NCBI RefSeq assembly: GCF_001426545.1
Contig: NZ_LMEZ01000007.1
Span: forward strand, 254,477 to 318,476
DNA from: Mycobacterium sp. Root135
GTDB lineage: Bacteria > Actinomycetota > Actinomycetes > Mycobacteriales > Mycobacteriaceae
Reading direction: 5' to 3'
Length of the DNA stretch: 64,000 nucleotides
Shown here: piece after piece, positions 40,863 to 49,619 of the stretch
How the letters are laid out: each line of letters begins with the position of its first letter
Numbering within the stretch: position 1 is the first letter of the stretch
Notes under the pieces: model-generated
What the model was told of the DNA's origin: nothing
What the model saw: the letters and a program-made list of their open reading frames with translations, nothing else
The model's database searches: none
Position numbers and translations under genes: made by a program

Positions 40863-42818
40863 GTGAGCGAGCAAGTCGAACAGAGGGAATTCCAGGCAGA
40901 GGCCCGTCAGCTGTTGCAGCTGATGGTGCACTCCATCTACTCCAACAAGGATTCGTTCCTGCGGGAGTTGATCTCGAATGCGTCCGACGCACTGGACAAG
41001 CTCCGGCTCGAGGCGTTCCGCAACAAGGACCTCGACGTCGACGTCTCCGATCTGCACGTCGAGATCGAGACCGGGGCGAGCGAAGCGACGGGGGAATCTG
41101 ACGCCAATGCCGGTGCCGGCGGACGCACGCTGACGATCCGCGACAACGGCATCGGCATGACGCGCGACGAGGTGGTCGACCTGATCGGCACCCTCGCCAA
41201 GTCGGGGACGGGCGAACTCCGCAAGAAGTTGGGCGAGGCGAACAAGGCCGCCGACGCCGAAGAGCTGATCGGCCAGTTCGGCATCGGGTTCTACTCGACG
41301 TTCATGGTGGCCGACTCGGTCGTGCTGCTGACCCGCAAGGCCGGCGAGAGTTCAGCCACGCGTTGGGAATCCAGCGGTGACGGCACCTACACCATCGCCG
41401 AAGTGGACGACGCCCCACAGGGCACCTCGGTGACGCTGCACCTCAAGCCCGAGGACGCCGACGACGAGCTGCACGACTACACGTCGCCGTGGAAGATCCG
41501 TGAGCTGGTCAAGAAGTACTCCGACTTCATCTCCTGGCCGATCCGGATGGAGGTCGAGAAGACCGCCCCACCGGCCGAGGAGGGCGGCGAGCCGACGGTC
41601 ACCGTCGAAACCGAGACGATCAATTCGCGGACGGCGCTGTGGGCCAAGCCCAAGAGCGAGGTCTCCGACGAGGAGTACGCCCAGTTCTACAAGCACGTCG
41701 CCCACGCCTGGGACGAGCCGCTCGAGGTCATCGCGATGAAGGCCGAGGGCACCTTCGAATACCAGGCGCTTCTGTTCATCCCCTCGATGGCGCCGTTCGA
41801 CATCCTGAACGCCGACGGGCACACCGGGATCCAGCTGTACGTCAAGCGCGTGTTCATCATGGGCGACTGTGACGACCTGGTGCCCGAATACCTGCGGTTC
41901 GTCAAGGGCGTCGTCGACGCACAGGACATGTCGCTCAACGTGTCTCGCGAGATCTTGCAGCAGGACCGCCAGATCAAGGTGATCCGTCGCAGTCTCACCA
42001 AGAAGGTGTTGTCGACGATCAAGGACATGCAGGCCAACCGTCCGGAGGACTACCAGACGTTCTGGACGCAGTTCGGCAGGGTCGTCAAGGAGGGCTTGGT
42101 CTCCGACGCCGACAACCGCGACGCCCTACTGAAACTGTCGTCGTTCGCGACCACCTTCAGCGAGACCGCCCCCACCACGCTCGCCGACTACGTCGGGCGG
42201 ATGAAGGACGGCCAGGAGCAGATCTACTACGCGACCGGCGAGTCGCGCCAACTCCTGGAGCGCTCACCACACCTCGAGGCGTTCAAGGCCAAGGGCTATG
42301 AGGTGCTGCTGCTGACCGACCCCGTCGACGAGGTGTGGGTGGGGTCGGTACCGGAGTTCGACGGCAAGGGACTGCAATCGGTCGCCAAGGGCGAGGTGGA
42401 CCTCGGCGCCTCCGACGACGACGCCGACGATGAGAAGCACGGCGATTTCGCCGAGTTGCTGGCCTGGTTGCAGGAGACGCTGGCCGAGCACGTCAAGGAG
42501 GCGCGGCTCTCCACCCGGCTGACGTCGTCACCGGCGTGCCTGATCACCGACACGTTCGGCATCACCCCGCAGTTGGCCCGCATGTATCGCGCGTCGGGCC
42601 AGGAGGTCCCGGTCGGCAAGCGGATCCTCGAGCTCAACCCGGATCACCCGTTGGTGACCGGCCTGCGGGACGCCCGCGCGGCGGCCGAACCGTCCGACAG
42701 CCTGGCCGAGACCGCCGAATTGCTCTACGGCACGGCACTTCTCGCCGAGGGCGGGGTGCTCGACGATCCGGCCCGGTTCGCAGCGCTGCTGTCCGACCGG
42801 CTGGCGCGGACGGTTTAG
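40863..42818 (+). CDS. htpG: chaperone protein HtpG (Hsp90)
   Basis: This 651-residue Hsp90 has the GHKL ATPase domain (SNASDALDKLRLEAF, DNGIGMTRDEVVDLIGTLAKSGT, GQFGIGFYSTFMVAD), the middle domain with LPEYLRFVKGVVDAQDMSLNVSREILQQ, and the C-terminal dimerisation region. It has an insertion of about 20 residues, GASEATGESDANAGAGG, between the first motifs. GTG 40863 is 16 bp after pcd, leaving no room for a separate promoter except inside pcd. No CIRCE-like repeat is visible. Confidence 0.96.
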   Translation: MSEQVEQREFQAEARQLLQLMVHSIYSNKDSFLRELISNASDALDKLRLEAFRNKDLDVDVSDLHVEIETGASEATGESDANAGAGGRTLTIRDNGIGMTRDEVVDLIGTLAKSGTGELRKKLGEANKAADAEELIGQFGIGFYSTFMVADSVVLLTRKAGESSATRWESSGDGTYTIAEVDDAPQGTSVTLHLKPEDADDELHDYTSPWKIRELVKKYSDFISWPIRMEVEKTAPPAEEGGEPTVTVETETINSRTALWAKPKSEVSDEEYAQFYKHVAHAWDEPLEVIAMKAEGTFEYQALLFIPSMAPFDILNADGHTGIQLYVKRVFIMGDCDDLVPEYLRFVKGVVDAQDMSLNVSREILQQDRQIKVIRRSLTKKVLSTIKDMQANRPEDYQTFWTQFGRVVKEGLVSDADNRDALLKLSSFATTFSETAPTTLADYVGRMKDGQEQIYYATGESRQLLERSPHLEAFKAKGYEVLLLTDPVDEVWVGSVPEFDGKGLQSVAKGEVDLGASDDDADDEKHGDFAELLAWLQETLAEHVKEARLSTRLTSSPACLITDTFGITPQLARMYRASGQEVPVGKRILELNPDHPLVTGLRDARAAAEPSDSLAETAELLYGTALLAEGGVLDDPARFAALLSDRLARTV

Positions 42819-42824
42819 CACCCC

Positions 42825-43631
42825 GTGCAGATCGAGGGCAGGGTCGCCGTCGTCACGGGCGCCGGTTCGGGGATCGGGCGGGAGCTTGCGATCGCCTTCG
42901 CCGCGGCGGGCGCGTCGGTGGTGGTGGGTGACCTCGCCGCCGACGGTGCCGAGGAGACGGTCGCGCGGGTCAGTGCTGCCGGCGGGGCCGCGGTGCCGGT
43001 GGTCGGCGACGCGGCCTCGGTCGACGGCGTCGAGGCTCTGATCGACCGGGCGCGAACTGAATTCGGTCCGGTCGACGTCTTCGTCGCCAACGCCGGGATC
43101 ATGGGGCCGCCCGGGCTTGGCGACGACGAAGGCGACTGGGACACCGTTCTGGACGTGAACCTGCGCGCCCACGTGCGGGCGGCGAAGGCGTTGGTACCCG
43201 ACTGGGTTGCGCGCGGCGAGGGCTACTTCGTGAGCGTTGCCTCGGCGGCGGGCCTGCTGACCCAGCTCGGGGCGGCGGGGTATTCGGTGACCAAGCACGC
43301 GGCGGTGGGCTTCGCCGAGTGGCTCTCGATCACTCACGGCGACAGCGGAATTGGTGTGTCGTGCGTGTGCCCGATGGGTGTTGACACGCCGTTGTTGACC
43401 GGCATCCTGGACTCCCCCGACCCGGTGGCGCGGATGGCGGGCGCCGCGGTGGCCACGGCAGGTGACGTCATCGGCCCCGACCAGGTGGCGGCCATGACGG
43501 TCGACGCGGTCCGCGACGGTCGATTCCTGGTGCTGCCGCACCCCGCGGTGCTGGACATGTACCGGCGCAAGGGCGACGACTACGAGCGCTGGCTCGCGGG
43601 TATGCGGCGCTACCAGGGCACGCTCGGCTGA
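42825..43631 (+). CDS. short-chain dehydrogenase/reductase
   Basis: This 268-residue classical SDR has VTGAGSGIGRELAIAF (NAD(P) loop), VANAGIMGPPG, SVASAAGL and YSVTKHAAVG with the catalytic Ser, Tyr and Lys. CVCPMGVDTPLL follows. The substrate is unknown. GTG 42825 lies 6 bp after htpG, so it is probably co-transcribed, but function need not be related. It is convergent with pcaD. Confidence 0.88.
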   Translation: MQIEGRVAVVTGAGSGIGRELAIAFAAAGASVVVGDLAADGAEETVARVSAAGGAAVPVVGDAASVDGVEALIDRARTEFGPVDVFVANAGIMGPPGLGDDEGDWDTVLDVNLRAHVRAAKALVPDWVARGEGYFVSVASAAGLLTQLGAAGYSVTKHAAVGFAEWLSITHGDSGIGVSCVCPMGVDTPLLTGILDSPDPVARMAGAAVATAGDVIGPDQVAAMTVDAVRDGRFLVLPHPAVLDMYRRKGDDYERWLAGMRRYQGTLG

Positions 43632-43643
43632 TCGGCTCGTCGT

Positions 43644-44411
43644 TCAGGACTGCAAGTGTTCCAGCAATGCCGGGGTGACCACGTCGGGCCGCTCGACGTT
43701 GGCTAGGTGTGCCGCGTGCGGCACCACCAGAAGCCGCGCGTCGGCGATGCCGTCGGCGATCTCCTCCAGCTTCGCCGGCGGGGTCGCCGGGTCGTCGGCC
43801 CCCGCGATCACCAGGGTTGGTGCCGTCACGGCCGAGAGCTCCTGGCGCAGGTCGAGTTTCGCGATCGCCTCGCAGCAGCCGGCATATCCCTTGGCTGGCG
43901 TCGAGCCGATCATCCGCTCCCATTCGGTCCGTTCCCGAGGCCGCGACTCCAAATACGCAGCGGTGAACCATCGCTCGACGACGGACGTCGCGACGGCGCC
44001 GGCGCCTTGGGCACGGACGAGGTCCGCACGATCGGTCCACGCCTGCGCGGGCGCCAGCTGCGCACCCGAGCACAACACGGCAAGTCGTCGTACGCGTTCG
44101 GGATTGCGGGCGGCCACCCGAAGTACCGTCATGCCGCCGAGCGACAGTCCGATCAGGTGCGCGGTTTCGACGCCGAGCCTGTCGAGCAGCGCGACGAGGT
44201 CGTCGGCGAGGTCGTCGATCGAATAGGGCCCGTCGGGCACCGGCGACGCGCCGTGCCCGCGGGTGTCGTAGCGCACCACCCTATAGTGCTGCTCCAGTTC
44301 GGGGAGTTGGGCGTCCCACATTCGGTGGGTGGAGCCGAGCGAGTTGGACAGCAGGACCACCGGCCCGTCCGCCCTGCCGGTGACGACGGCGTGTACCTCG
44401 ACCGCGGTCAT
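43644..44411 (-). CDS. pcaD: 3-oxoadipate enol-lactonase
   Basis: This 255-residue alpha/beta hydrolase hydrolyses 3-oxoadipate enol-lactone, the last common step of catechol and protocatechuate ortho-cleavage. It has VLLSNSLGSTHRMWD, YDTRGHGASPVPDGPYSIDDLADDL, the nucleophile elbow GLSLGGMTVLR and late Asp (ADDPATPP) and His (PHAAHLANVE). Start ATG 44411 overlaps the pcaJ stop by 4 bp, so pcaI-pcaJ-pcaD is one translationally coupled unit. Confidence 0.92.
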   Translation of the reverse strand: MTAVEVHAVVTGRADGPVVLLSNSLGSTHRMWDAQLPELEQHYRVVRYDTRGHGASPVPDGPYSIDDLADDLVALLDRLGVETAHLIGLSLGGMTVLRVAARNPERVRRLAVLCSGAQLAPAQAWTDRADLVRAQGAGAVATSVVERWFTAAYLESRPRERTEWERMIGSTPAKGYAGCCEAIAKLDLRQELSAVTAPTLVIAGADDPATPPAKLEEIADGIADARLLVVPHAAHLANVERPDVVTPALLEHLQS

Positions 44412-45088
44412 CGGGTGACCAGTTCGATCTCGACCCGCTCGGACAGCGCAGAGACGGCGATGCCGAAGGTCTCCAGCACGACGACGTCGCCTGTGGTGGA
44501 GTCGATGTCGAAGGTGGCGACTTCGGTGTACACCCGGCTGACGCACCGTAGACCGGTCAGCGGATAGGTGCACTGCGGGACCAGTTTGGCGGTGCCGTCC
44601 TTGGCGAACAGGTTCATCATCACGTAGACGCGCTTGGCGCCGATGGCCAGATCCATCGCACCGCCGACGGCGGGGATGGCGTCGGGGGCTCCGGTGTGCC
44701 AGTTTGCGAGATCGCCGCGCTTGCTGACCTGAAAGGCCCCGAGCACGCACACGTCGAGGTGGCCGCCGCGCATCATCGCGAAGGAGTCCGCGTGGTGAAA
44801 GTAGGACGCGCCAAGGGTTTCGGTGACGGGAATCTTGCCCGCGTTGGTCAGATCACCGTCGACGTCGTCGCCGAAGGCCCGTCCACCCATGCCGAGCATG
44901 CCGTTCTCGGTGTGCAGCACGATGCCGGCCGCCGGGTCGAGGTGCTCGGCGACGGTGGTCGGCTGCCCGATCCCCAGGTTCACATACGAGCCCGCCGGGA
45001 TTCCGCGGGCGACGATCGCGGCGAGTTCGTCGCGGTCTAGCGGTCCCCTGTCGAGGTGTTCGACGGTCGATTCGAGGGTGTGGGTCAT
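44408..45088 (-). CDS. pcaJ: 3-oxoadipate CoA-transferase beta subunit
   Basis: This 226-residue subunit matches PcaJ: GSYVNLGIGQPTTVAEHL, LHTENGMLGMGGRAF with the CoA-transferase catalytic Glu, and SYFHHADSFAMMRGGHLDVCVLGAFQVSKRGDLANWHTG. With PcaI it activates 3-oxoadipate with succinyl-CoA. The alternative is succinyl-CoA:acetoacetate transferase (ScoB), but linkage to pcaD favours PcaJ. It overlaps both neighbours by 4 bp. Confidence 0.92.
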   Translation of the reverse strand: MTHTLESTVEHLDRGPLDRDELAAIVARGIPAGSYVNLGIGQPTTVAEHLDPAAGIVLHTENGMLGMGGRAFGDDVDGDLTNAGKIPVTETLGASYFHHADSFAMMRGGHLDVCVLGAFQVSKRGDLANWHTGAPDAIPAVGGAMDLAIGAKRVYVMMNLFAKDGTAKLVPQCTYPLTGLRCVSRVYTEVATFDIDSTTGDVVVLETFGIAVSALSERVEIELVTR

Positions 45089-45780
45089 GATGCGACCTCC
45101 GTGGCGTCGGACAGTGCGGACAGGTTCAACACCCGGTCGACGTAGATTCCGGGGGTCACGACCGTCTCCGGGTCGATCTGGCCGGCGTCGACGACGCTGG
45201 CAACCTCGACGATCACCAGCTCGGCGGCGGTGGCCATGACGGGACCGAAGTTTCGAGCGGTCTTGCGGTACAACAGGTTTCCGACGGTGTCGGCCTTCCA
45301 GGCGCCGACAAGGGCGACGTCGCCGCGGATCGGATACTCCAGGACGTAGTCGCGGCCGTCGATGGTGCGGGTTTCCTTGCCCTCGGCCAGCGGCGTGCCC
45401 ACGGCGGTCGGGCAGAAGAACGCCCCGATTCCCGCCCCCGCGGCGCGGAGGCGCTCGGCGAGGTTGCCCTGCGGCACCACTTCGAGGTCGACCCTTCCGG
45501 CGCGGTACAGCTCGTCGAAGACGTAGGAGTCCGACTGTCGCGGAAACGAGCAGACGACCTTGGCGACCCGCCCGGCGGCCAGCAGCGCGGCCAGTCCGGT
45601 GTCCCCGTTGCCTGCGTTGTTGCTGACGATGGTCAGGTCGGTGGCCCCCTGCTCGATCAGGGCGTCGACCAGGTGGGTGGGCATTCCGGCCATGCCGAAC
45701 CCGCCGACCAGAACGGTCGCCCCGTCGGCGATTCCCGCCACGGCGTCGGCGGCGTCGGTGTGGATCGTCGTGCGGCTCAT
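45085..45780 (-). CDS. pcaI: 3-oxoadipate CoA-transferase alpha subunit
   Basis: This 231-residue subunit matches PcaI: GATVLVGGFGMAGMPTHLVDALIEQGATDLTIVSNNAGNG, VVCSFPRQSDSYVFDELYRAGRVDLEVVPQGNLAERLRAAGAGIGAFFCPT, and ARNFGPVMATAAELVIVE. It is the first gene of the leftward pcaIJD unit. ATG 45780 is the conserved start; it diverges from a LysR gene with a shared dyad in the 93-bp gap. Confidence 0.93.
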   Translation of the reverse strand: MSRTTIHTDAADAVAGIADGATVLVGGFGMAGMPTHLVDALIEQGATDLTIVSNNAGNGDTGLAALLAAGRVAKVVCSFPRQSDSYVFDELYRAGRVDLEVVPQGNLAERLRAAGAGIGAFFCPTAVGTPLAEGKETRTIDGRDYVLEYPIRGDVALVGAWKADTVGNLLYRKTARNFGPVMATAAELVIVEVASVVDAGQIDPETVVTPGIYVDRVLNLSALSDATEVAS

Positions 45781-45822
45781 GGCGTCACCTTGCGCATGTC
45801 TCGACCTTAGAACGCCCAATAG

Positions 45823-45836
45823 GTATTCTGAAATAC
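45823..45836. promoter_or_regulatory. LysR-type operator candidate GTATT-N4-AATAC
   Basis: This perfect 5-bp dyad sits in the gap between the LysR gene and pcaI, 37 bp and 42 bp from their starts. It contains a T-N11-A arrangement expected for LysR-type regulators, is AT-rich, and is placed to control both directions. Confidence 0.6.
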
Positions 45837-45873
45837 TCATATCGGCGCCATTGATAGTTCAGGAGTTTCAATC

Positions 45874-46758
45874 ATGGAGCTGCGGCACCTGCGCTACTTC
45901 CGAGCGGTCGCCGAGGAACTGCACTTCGGGCGCGCAGCCGAGCGGTTGCACATCGCCCAACCGCCGTTGTCTCAGCAGATCCGCCAGTTGGAGCGCGAAC
46001 TCGGCGTCAGCCTCTTGACCAGGAGCACTCGCCGGGTGGAGCTGACCAGGGCGGGCGAGTCCTATCTCCGGCGGGCGATTGCCGTGCTCGACGCCGTCGA
46101 CGACGCCGGACACCAGGCGCGCCGCGTTGCCCAGGGCCTCGAGGGACATCTGTCGATCAGCTGCGTCGGTTCGGCGACGTACTCGGTGCTCCCCCGCCTG
46201 GTCCGGGCCTTGCGCGAGCAGATGCCCCACGTCGAGATCAGCATCCGCGGTGAGATGCTCGCCCCCGCCCAGCTCGACGCGCTGCGCAACCGTGACGTCG
46301 ACATCGCCCTTCTGCGGCCGCCGGTCGACGATCCCGACGTGCAAACCGAGTTCGTCCGCCGGGACCGCCTGATCGTCGCCCTGCCCACGGCACACCCGCT
46401 CGCCGGACGGGACGCCATCGACATGGCGGATCTGCGCGACGAAGACTTCATCGCCCACGCAGGACAGGGCCGCTCGGTGATGGGTCGGCTCCTGTCGGCG
46501 ATCTGCGCCGACGCCGGATTCGTCCCACGGATACGCCAAGAGGTCTCGGAGACCTCGACGTTGGTCACCCTGGTCGCCGCCGGTCTCGGCGTCGCGGTGG
46601 TCCCGGCCCCCACCGCCGATCTCGACGTCGCCGGGGTCACCTACCGGCCACTGGAGCCGTCGACGCTGGGCGTCGACCTGGTGGCGGCCCATCTCGGGGA
46701 CGCGGCGCCACCGGCCGTCGAACGCGCGCTCGTCGTGCTGCGCGGCCTGACGCCGTAG
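45874..46758 (+). CDS. LysR family regulator (CatR/BenM-like)
   Basis: This 294-residue regulator has the N-terminal winged helix MELRHLRYFRAVAEELHFGRAAERLHIAQPPLSQQIRQLERELG, typical of the BenM/CatM/CatR branch, and a periplasmic-binding-like effector domain. Such regulators often respond to cis,cis-muconate or benzoate. It is divergent from pcaIJD and likely activates it. ATG 45874 follows AGGAG at 8 bp. Confidence 0.9.
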   Translation: MELRHLRYFRAVAEELHFGRAAERLHIAQPPLSQQIRQLERELGVSLLTRSTRRVELTRAGESYLRRAIAVLDAVDDAGHQARRVAQGLEGHLSISCVGSATYSVLPRLVRALREQMPHVEISIRGEMLAPAQLDALRNRDVDIALLRPPVDDPDVQTEFVRRDRLIVALPTAHPLAGRDAIDMADLRDEDFIAHAGQGRSVMGRLLSAICADAGFVPRIRQEVSETSTLVTLVAAGLGVAVVPAPTADLDVAGVTYRPLEPSTLGVDLVAAHLGDAAPPAVERALVVLRGLTP

Positions 46759-46800
46759 CGCGTAAAGAAAGTCACTATGTCGGCATCTGGATCGGCGTCG

Positions 46801-46854
46801 TAACGTACGTCACGTTATAGGTCAACAAGTGTAGATCCTTACAGGAATTGACCT
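46801..46854. promoter_or_regulatory. two inverted repeats upstream of the APC permease
   Basis: TAACGT-N5-ACGTTA (46801-46817) is followed by AGGTCAA-N22-TTGACCT (46819-46825 and 46848-46854). They lie 26-79 bp before the permease start, in the position of a promoter/operator. TTGACC could also be a -35 element. Confidence 0.4.
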
Positions 46855-46879
46855 CGGCCCATCCTCGAGGAGCAGTCCG

Positions 46880-48349
46880 ATGTCCGTCAGCACCGAGAAA
46901 CTGCGGGGATCGATCGGCGTTGCCGGCATCGTGTTCCTCGTGGTCGCAGCAGCGTCACCACTGACCACGGTCGCCGGGTCCCTGCCGGTCATGATCGCCC
47001 TCGGCAACGGGGCAGGCGCACCGTTGACCTACGTGATCGCGGCTGCGGTGCTCCTGGTGTTCAGCATCGGCTACGCCGCGATGAGCAGTGCCGTCACCGA
47101 CACTGGCGCCTTCTACGCCTACGTCACGAAGGGACTCGGCAGCAATCTCGGCGTGGGGGCCGCCGGTCTGGCCGTGTTCGCCTACACGACCATCCAGGCC
47201 GGCGTGTACGGACTGGCGGCCAACACCATCGGCTCACTGGTGGTCGAGTACGGCGGCCCAGACCTGCCCTGGTGGGTGTGGGCATTCGTACTGATGGCGC
47301 TCGTCGGCCTGGTCGGTTACCGCAACATCAGTGTCGGCGCGAAGGTCCTCGGCGTCCTGCTGATCCTGGAAGTCGTTGCGGTCATTGCGCTTTCGGTGGG
47401 CGTACTGGTCAAGGGCGGCGCCCACGGGATCGACTTCACGTCCTTCACCCCCGATTCCTTCCTCTCCGGCTCACCCGGCATCGCGATGATGTTCGCGATC
47501 GGGTCGTTCGTCGGGTTCGAGGCCACCGCGATCTACAGCGAGGAAGCCAAGGATCCCAAGCGCACGGTGCCGCTGGCGACCTACGTCGCCATCATCGTCA
47601 TCGGCGTGCTCTACGCGGTGTCGAGTTGGGCGGTGGTGCTGGCCTACGGGAGCGCCGACGTCTCGGCGGCGGCCAACCAGGACACCGCCAATCTCACCTT
47701 CAACGCGGCCGCCCAGTACCTATCACCGGCCGCCGCCGACGCCATGGCCATCATGCTCGTCACCAGTTTGTTCGCGACACTGCTGGCCTTCCACAGCGCC
47801 ATCTCGCGGTACTTCTTCGCCCTGGCGCGCCGCGGCTACGCCCCCCGCAGACTGGCCGAGGTGCACGACACGCACGGTTCGCCGCACATCGGTTCACTGC
47901 TGCAGAGCGCCTCCGCAGTCGTGCTGGTCGGGATCTTCGCGATCGTCGGTGCGGACCCGGTCCTACAACTGTTCACCTGGATGGCCGGCATCGCGATCGT
48001 GGCGATCCTCGCACTCATGGTGCTGACCAGCTTCGCGATCATCGCGTACTTCTGGCGCACCAATGACGACAACCGGTTGTGGCACACCCGAATCGCGCCG
48101 CTACTTGGCAGCCTCGGACTGATCGCCATCACCGGCCTCGTCCTGGACAACTTCACCACCCTGATGGGCGGCTCGCAGACCATCGCCGACGTCTTTCTCG
48201 CCACCACCGTCGCCGTGTTCGTCGGTGGGGTCCTCGCGGGCGTCGTCGTCCACCGCCGACGCGCCACGACGCTTCCACCGGCCGCGGTGACGCCCCACGC
48301 GATCCAGCCCGATCCGATTCTCGAGGAGACGACCACCCATGCGGAATGA
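46880..48349 (+). CDS. APC family amino acid/amine permease
   Basis: This 489-residue transporter has about twelve TM helices. It begins LRGSIGVAGIVFLVVAAASPLTTVAG, the first helix of the APC fold, and has FAIGSFVGFEATAIYSEEAKDPKRTVP with the conserved E-E-A in loop 6-7. Likely substrates are amino acids or amines; ethanolamine is possible given the two following genes. ATG 46880 follows GAGGAG at 7 bp. Its end overlaps the aminotransferase start by 11 bp. Confidence 0.88.
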   Translation: MSVSTEKLRGSIGVAGIVFLVVAAASPLTTVAGSLPVMIALGNGAGAPLTYVIAAAVLLVFSIGYAAMSSAVTDTGAFYAYVTKGLGSNLGVGAAGLAVFAYTTIQAGVYGLAANTIGSLVVEYGGPDLPWWVWAFVLMALVGLVGYRNISVGAKVLGVLLILEVVAVIALSVGVLVKGGAHGIDFTSFTPDSFLSGSPGIAMMFAIGSFVGFEATAIYSEEAKDPKRTVPLATYVAIIVIGVLYAVSSWAVVLAYGSADVSAAANQDTANLTFNAAAQYLSPAAADAMAIMLVTSLFATLLAFHSAISRYFFALARRGYAPRRLAEVHDTHGSPHIGSLLQSASAVVLVGIFAIVGADPVLQLFTWMAGIAIVAILALMVLTSFAIIAYFWRTNDDNRLWHTRIAPLLGSLGLIAITGLVLDNFTTLMGGSQTIADVFLATTVAVFVGGVLAGVVVHRRRATTLPPAAVTPHAIQPDPILEETTTHAE

Positions 48350-49619
48350 CGACGCACTGCTGAAGCGGCGGCTCGACGTCCTCGGTCACAACGCGCCCCT
48401 GTTCTACGACGAGCCGGTTCATCTGGTCCGCGGCGACGGCGTCTGGGTCGAGGACGCCGACGGCAAGCGCTACCTCGACGCATACAACAACGTGCCGCAC
48501 GTCGGTCACTGCCACCCGCACGTCGTCGAGGCCATCGCCCGCCAAGCCGCGACGCTCAACCTGCACACCCGGTACCTGCACGAGACCGTCGTCGAATACG
48601 CCGAGAGACTGACCGCCACGTTCGCCGATCCGCTCGACACGGCGACGTTCACCTGCTCGGGTACCGAGGCCAACGAATTGGCCCTGCGCATGGCGCGATT
48701 CGCGACCGGCAACCAGGGCGTCATCGTCAGCGACTTCAGCTACCACGGCAATTCCGCCACACTGGCCTCGCTGACGACCGCCTTCCCCGTCGTCGAGGAC
48801 TTCCCGGCGTTCGGTCGAGCCATCCCCATTCCGGACCCCAGCCGTGACGCACCCGGCGGGAGCCACGACGGACTCGCCGAGCGCTACGTCGCCCACGTCG
48901 TGGACGCCGTGCGGTCGCTGGACGCGCAGGGCCTCGGGGTGGCGGCCATCCTGGTCGACTCGTTCTTCGCCAACGAAGGACTGCCCGACCCCGTCCGGGG
49001 GTACGTGGCGCGGGCCGTCGAGGTCGTCCGCGACGCCGGTGGCATGTTCATCTGCGACGAAGTGCAGGCCGGCTTCGGTCGCACCGGTGACGCGATGTGG
49101 GGCCACGAACTGGCCGGCGTGACGCCGGACCTCGTGAGTCTGGGCAAGCCCATGGGCAACGGTCATCCGCTGGCAGGCGTCATCGCACCGAATGAGCTGG
49201 TCTCCGACTTCCAGACCGCGTCGACGTACTTCAACACCTTCGGCGGCAATCCCGTGTCGGCAGCTGCCGGGATGGCGGTGCTCGACGTCCTGGAACGAGA
49301 ATCCCTGCAGGACAACGCAAGGGTCGTCGGCGCCTACGTGCGCCGGGGCCTGGAGAAGCTTCGGGGCACCTACCCGTTCGTGTCCGGCGTGCGGGGTCGC
49401 GGGCTGTTCTTCGGCATCGAAGTGGTCGACGAGAGCTCCGGCGAACCCGCACCCGAGCTCACCAAGAGACTGGTGAATTCGATGCGCGACCGCGGCGTGC
49501 TGCTGAGTCGCATCGGTCGGCACGACAACATCTTGAAGATGCGGCCGCCCATGGTCTTTGGCGTCGACCACGCCGACCTGCTGCTCTCGACGCTCGACGA
49601 CGCACTCGGCGCCTCGTGA
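48339..49619 (+). CDS. class III PLP enzyme of the phospholyase type (ETNPPL/PHYKPL-like)
   Basis: This 426-residue PLP protein is strikingly like human ethanolamine-phosphate phospholyase and phosphohydroxylysine phospholyase: RYLDAYNNVPHVGHCHPHVVEAI, TLNLHTRYLHETVVEYAERL, CSGTEANELALRMARF, ICDEVQAGFGRTGDAMWGHE, SLGKPMGNGHP with the Schiff-base Lys, YFNTFGGNPVSAAAG and NILKMRPPMVF. Such enzymes eliminate phosphate and ammonia from a phospho-amino alcohol, giving an aldehyde. An aminotransferase role is the alternative. A kinase gene overlaps its stop, which supports the phospholyase reading. Confidence 0.82.
   Translation: MRNDDALLKRRLDVLGHNAPLFYDEPVHLVRGDGVWVEDADGKRYLDAYNNVPHVGHCHPHVVEAIARQAATLNLHTRYLHETVVEYAERLTATFADPLDTATFTCSGTEANELALRMARFATGNQGVIVSDFSYHGNSATLASLTTAFPVVEDFPAFGRAIPIPDPSRDAPGGSHDGLAERYVAHVVDAVRSLDAQGLGVAAILVDSFFANEGLPDPVRGYVARAVEVVRDAGGMFICDEVQAGFGRTGDAMWGHELAGVTPDLVSLGKPMGNGHPLAGVIAPNELVSDFQTASTYFNTFGGNPVSAAAGMAVLDVLERESLQDNARVVGAYVRRGLEKLRGTYPFVSGVRGRGLFFGIEVVDESSGEPAPELTKRLVNSMRDRGVLLSRIGRHDNILKMRPPMVFGVDHADLLLSTLDDALGAS

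Noticed and set aside
44408..45780. Annotation as succinyl-CoA:acetoacetate CoA-transferase (ScoAB)
   Set aside because: Sequence blocks and coupling to pcaD fit PcaIJ better, though the families are close.
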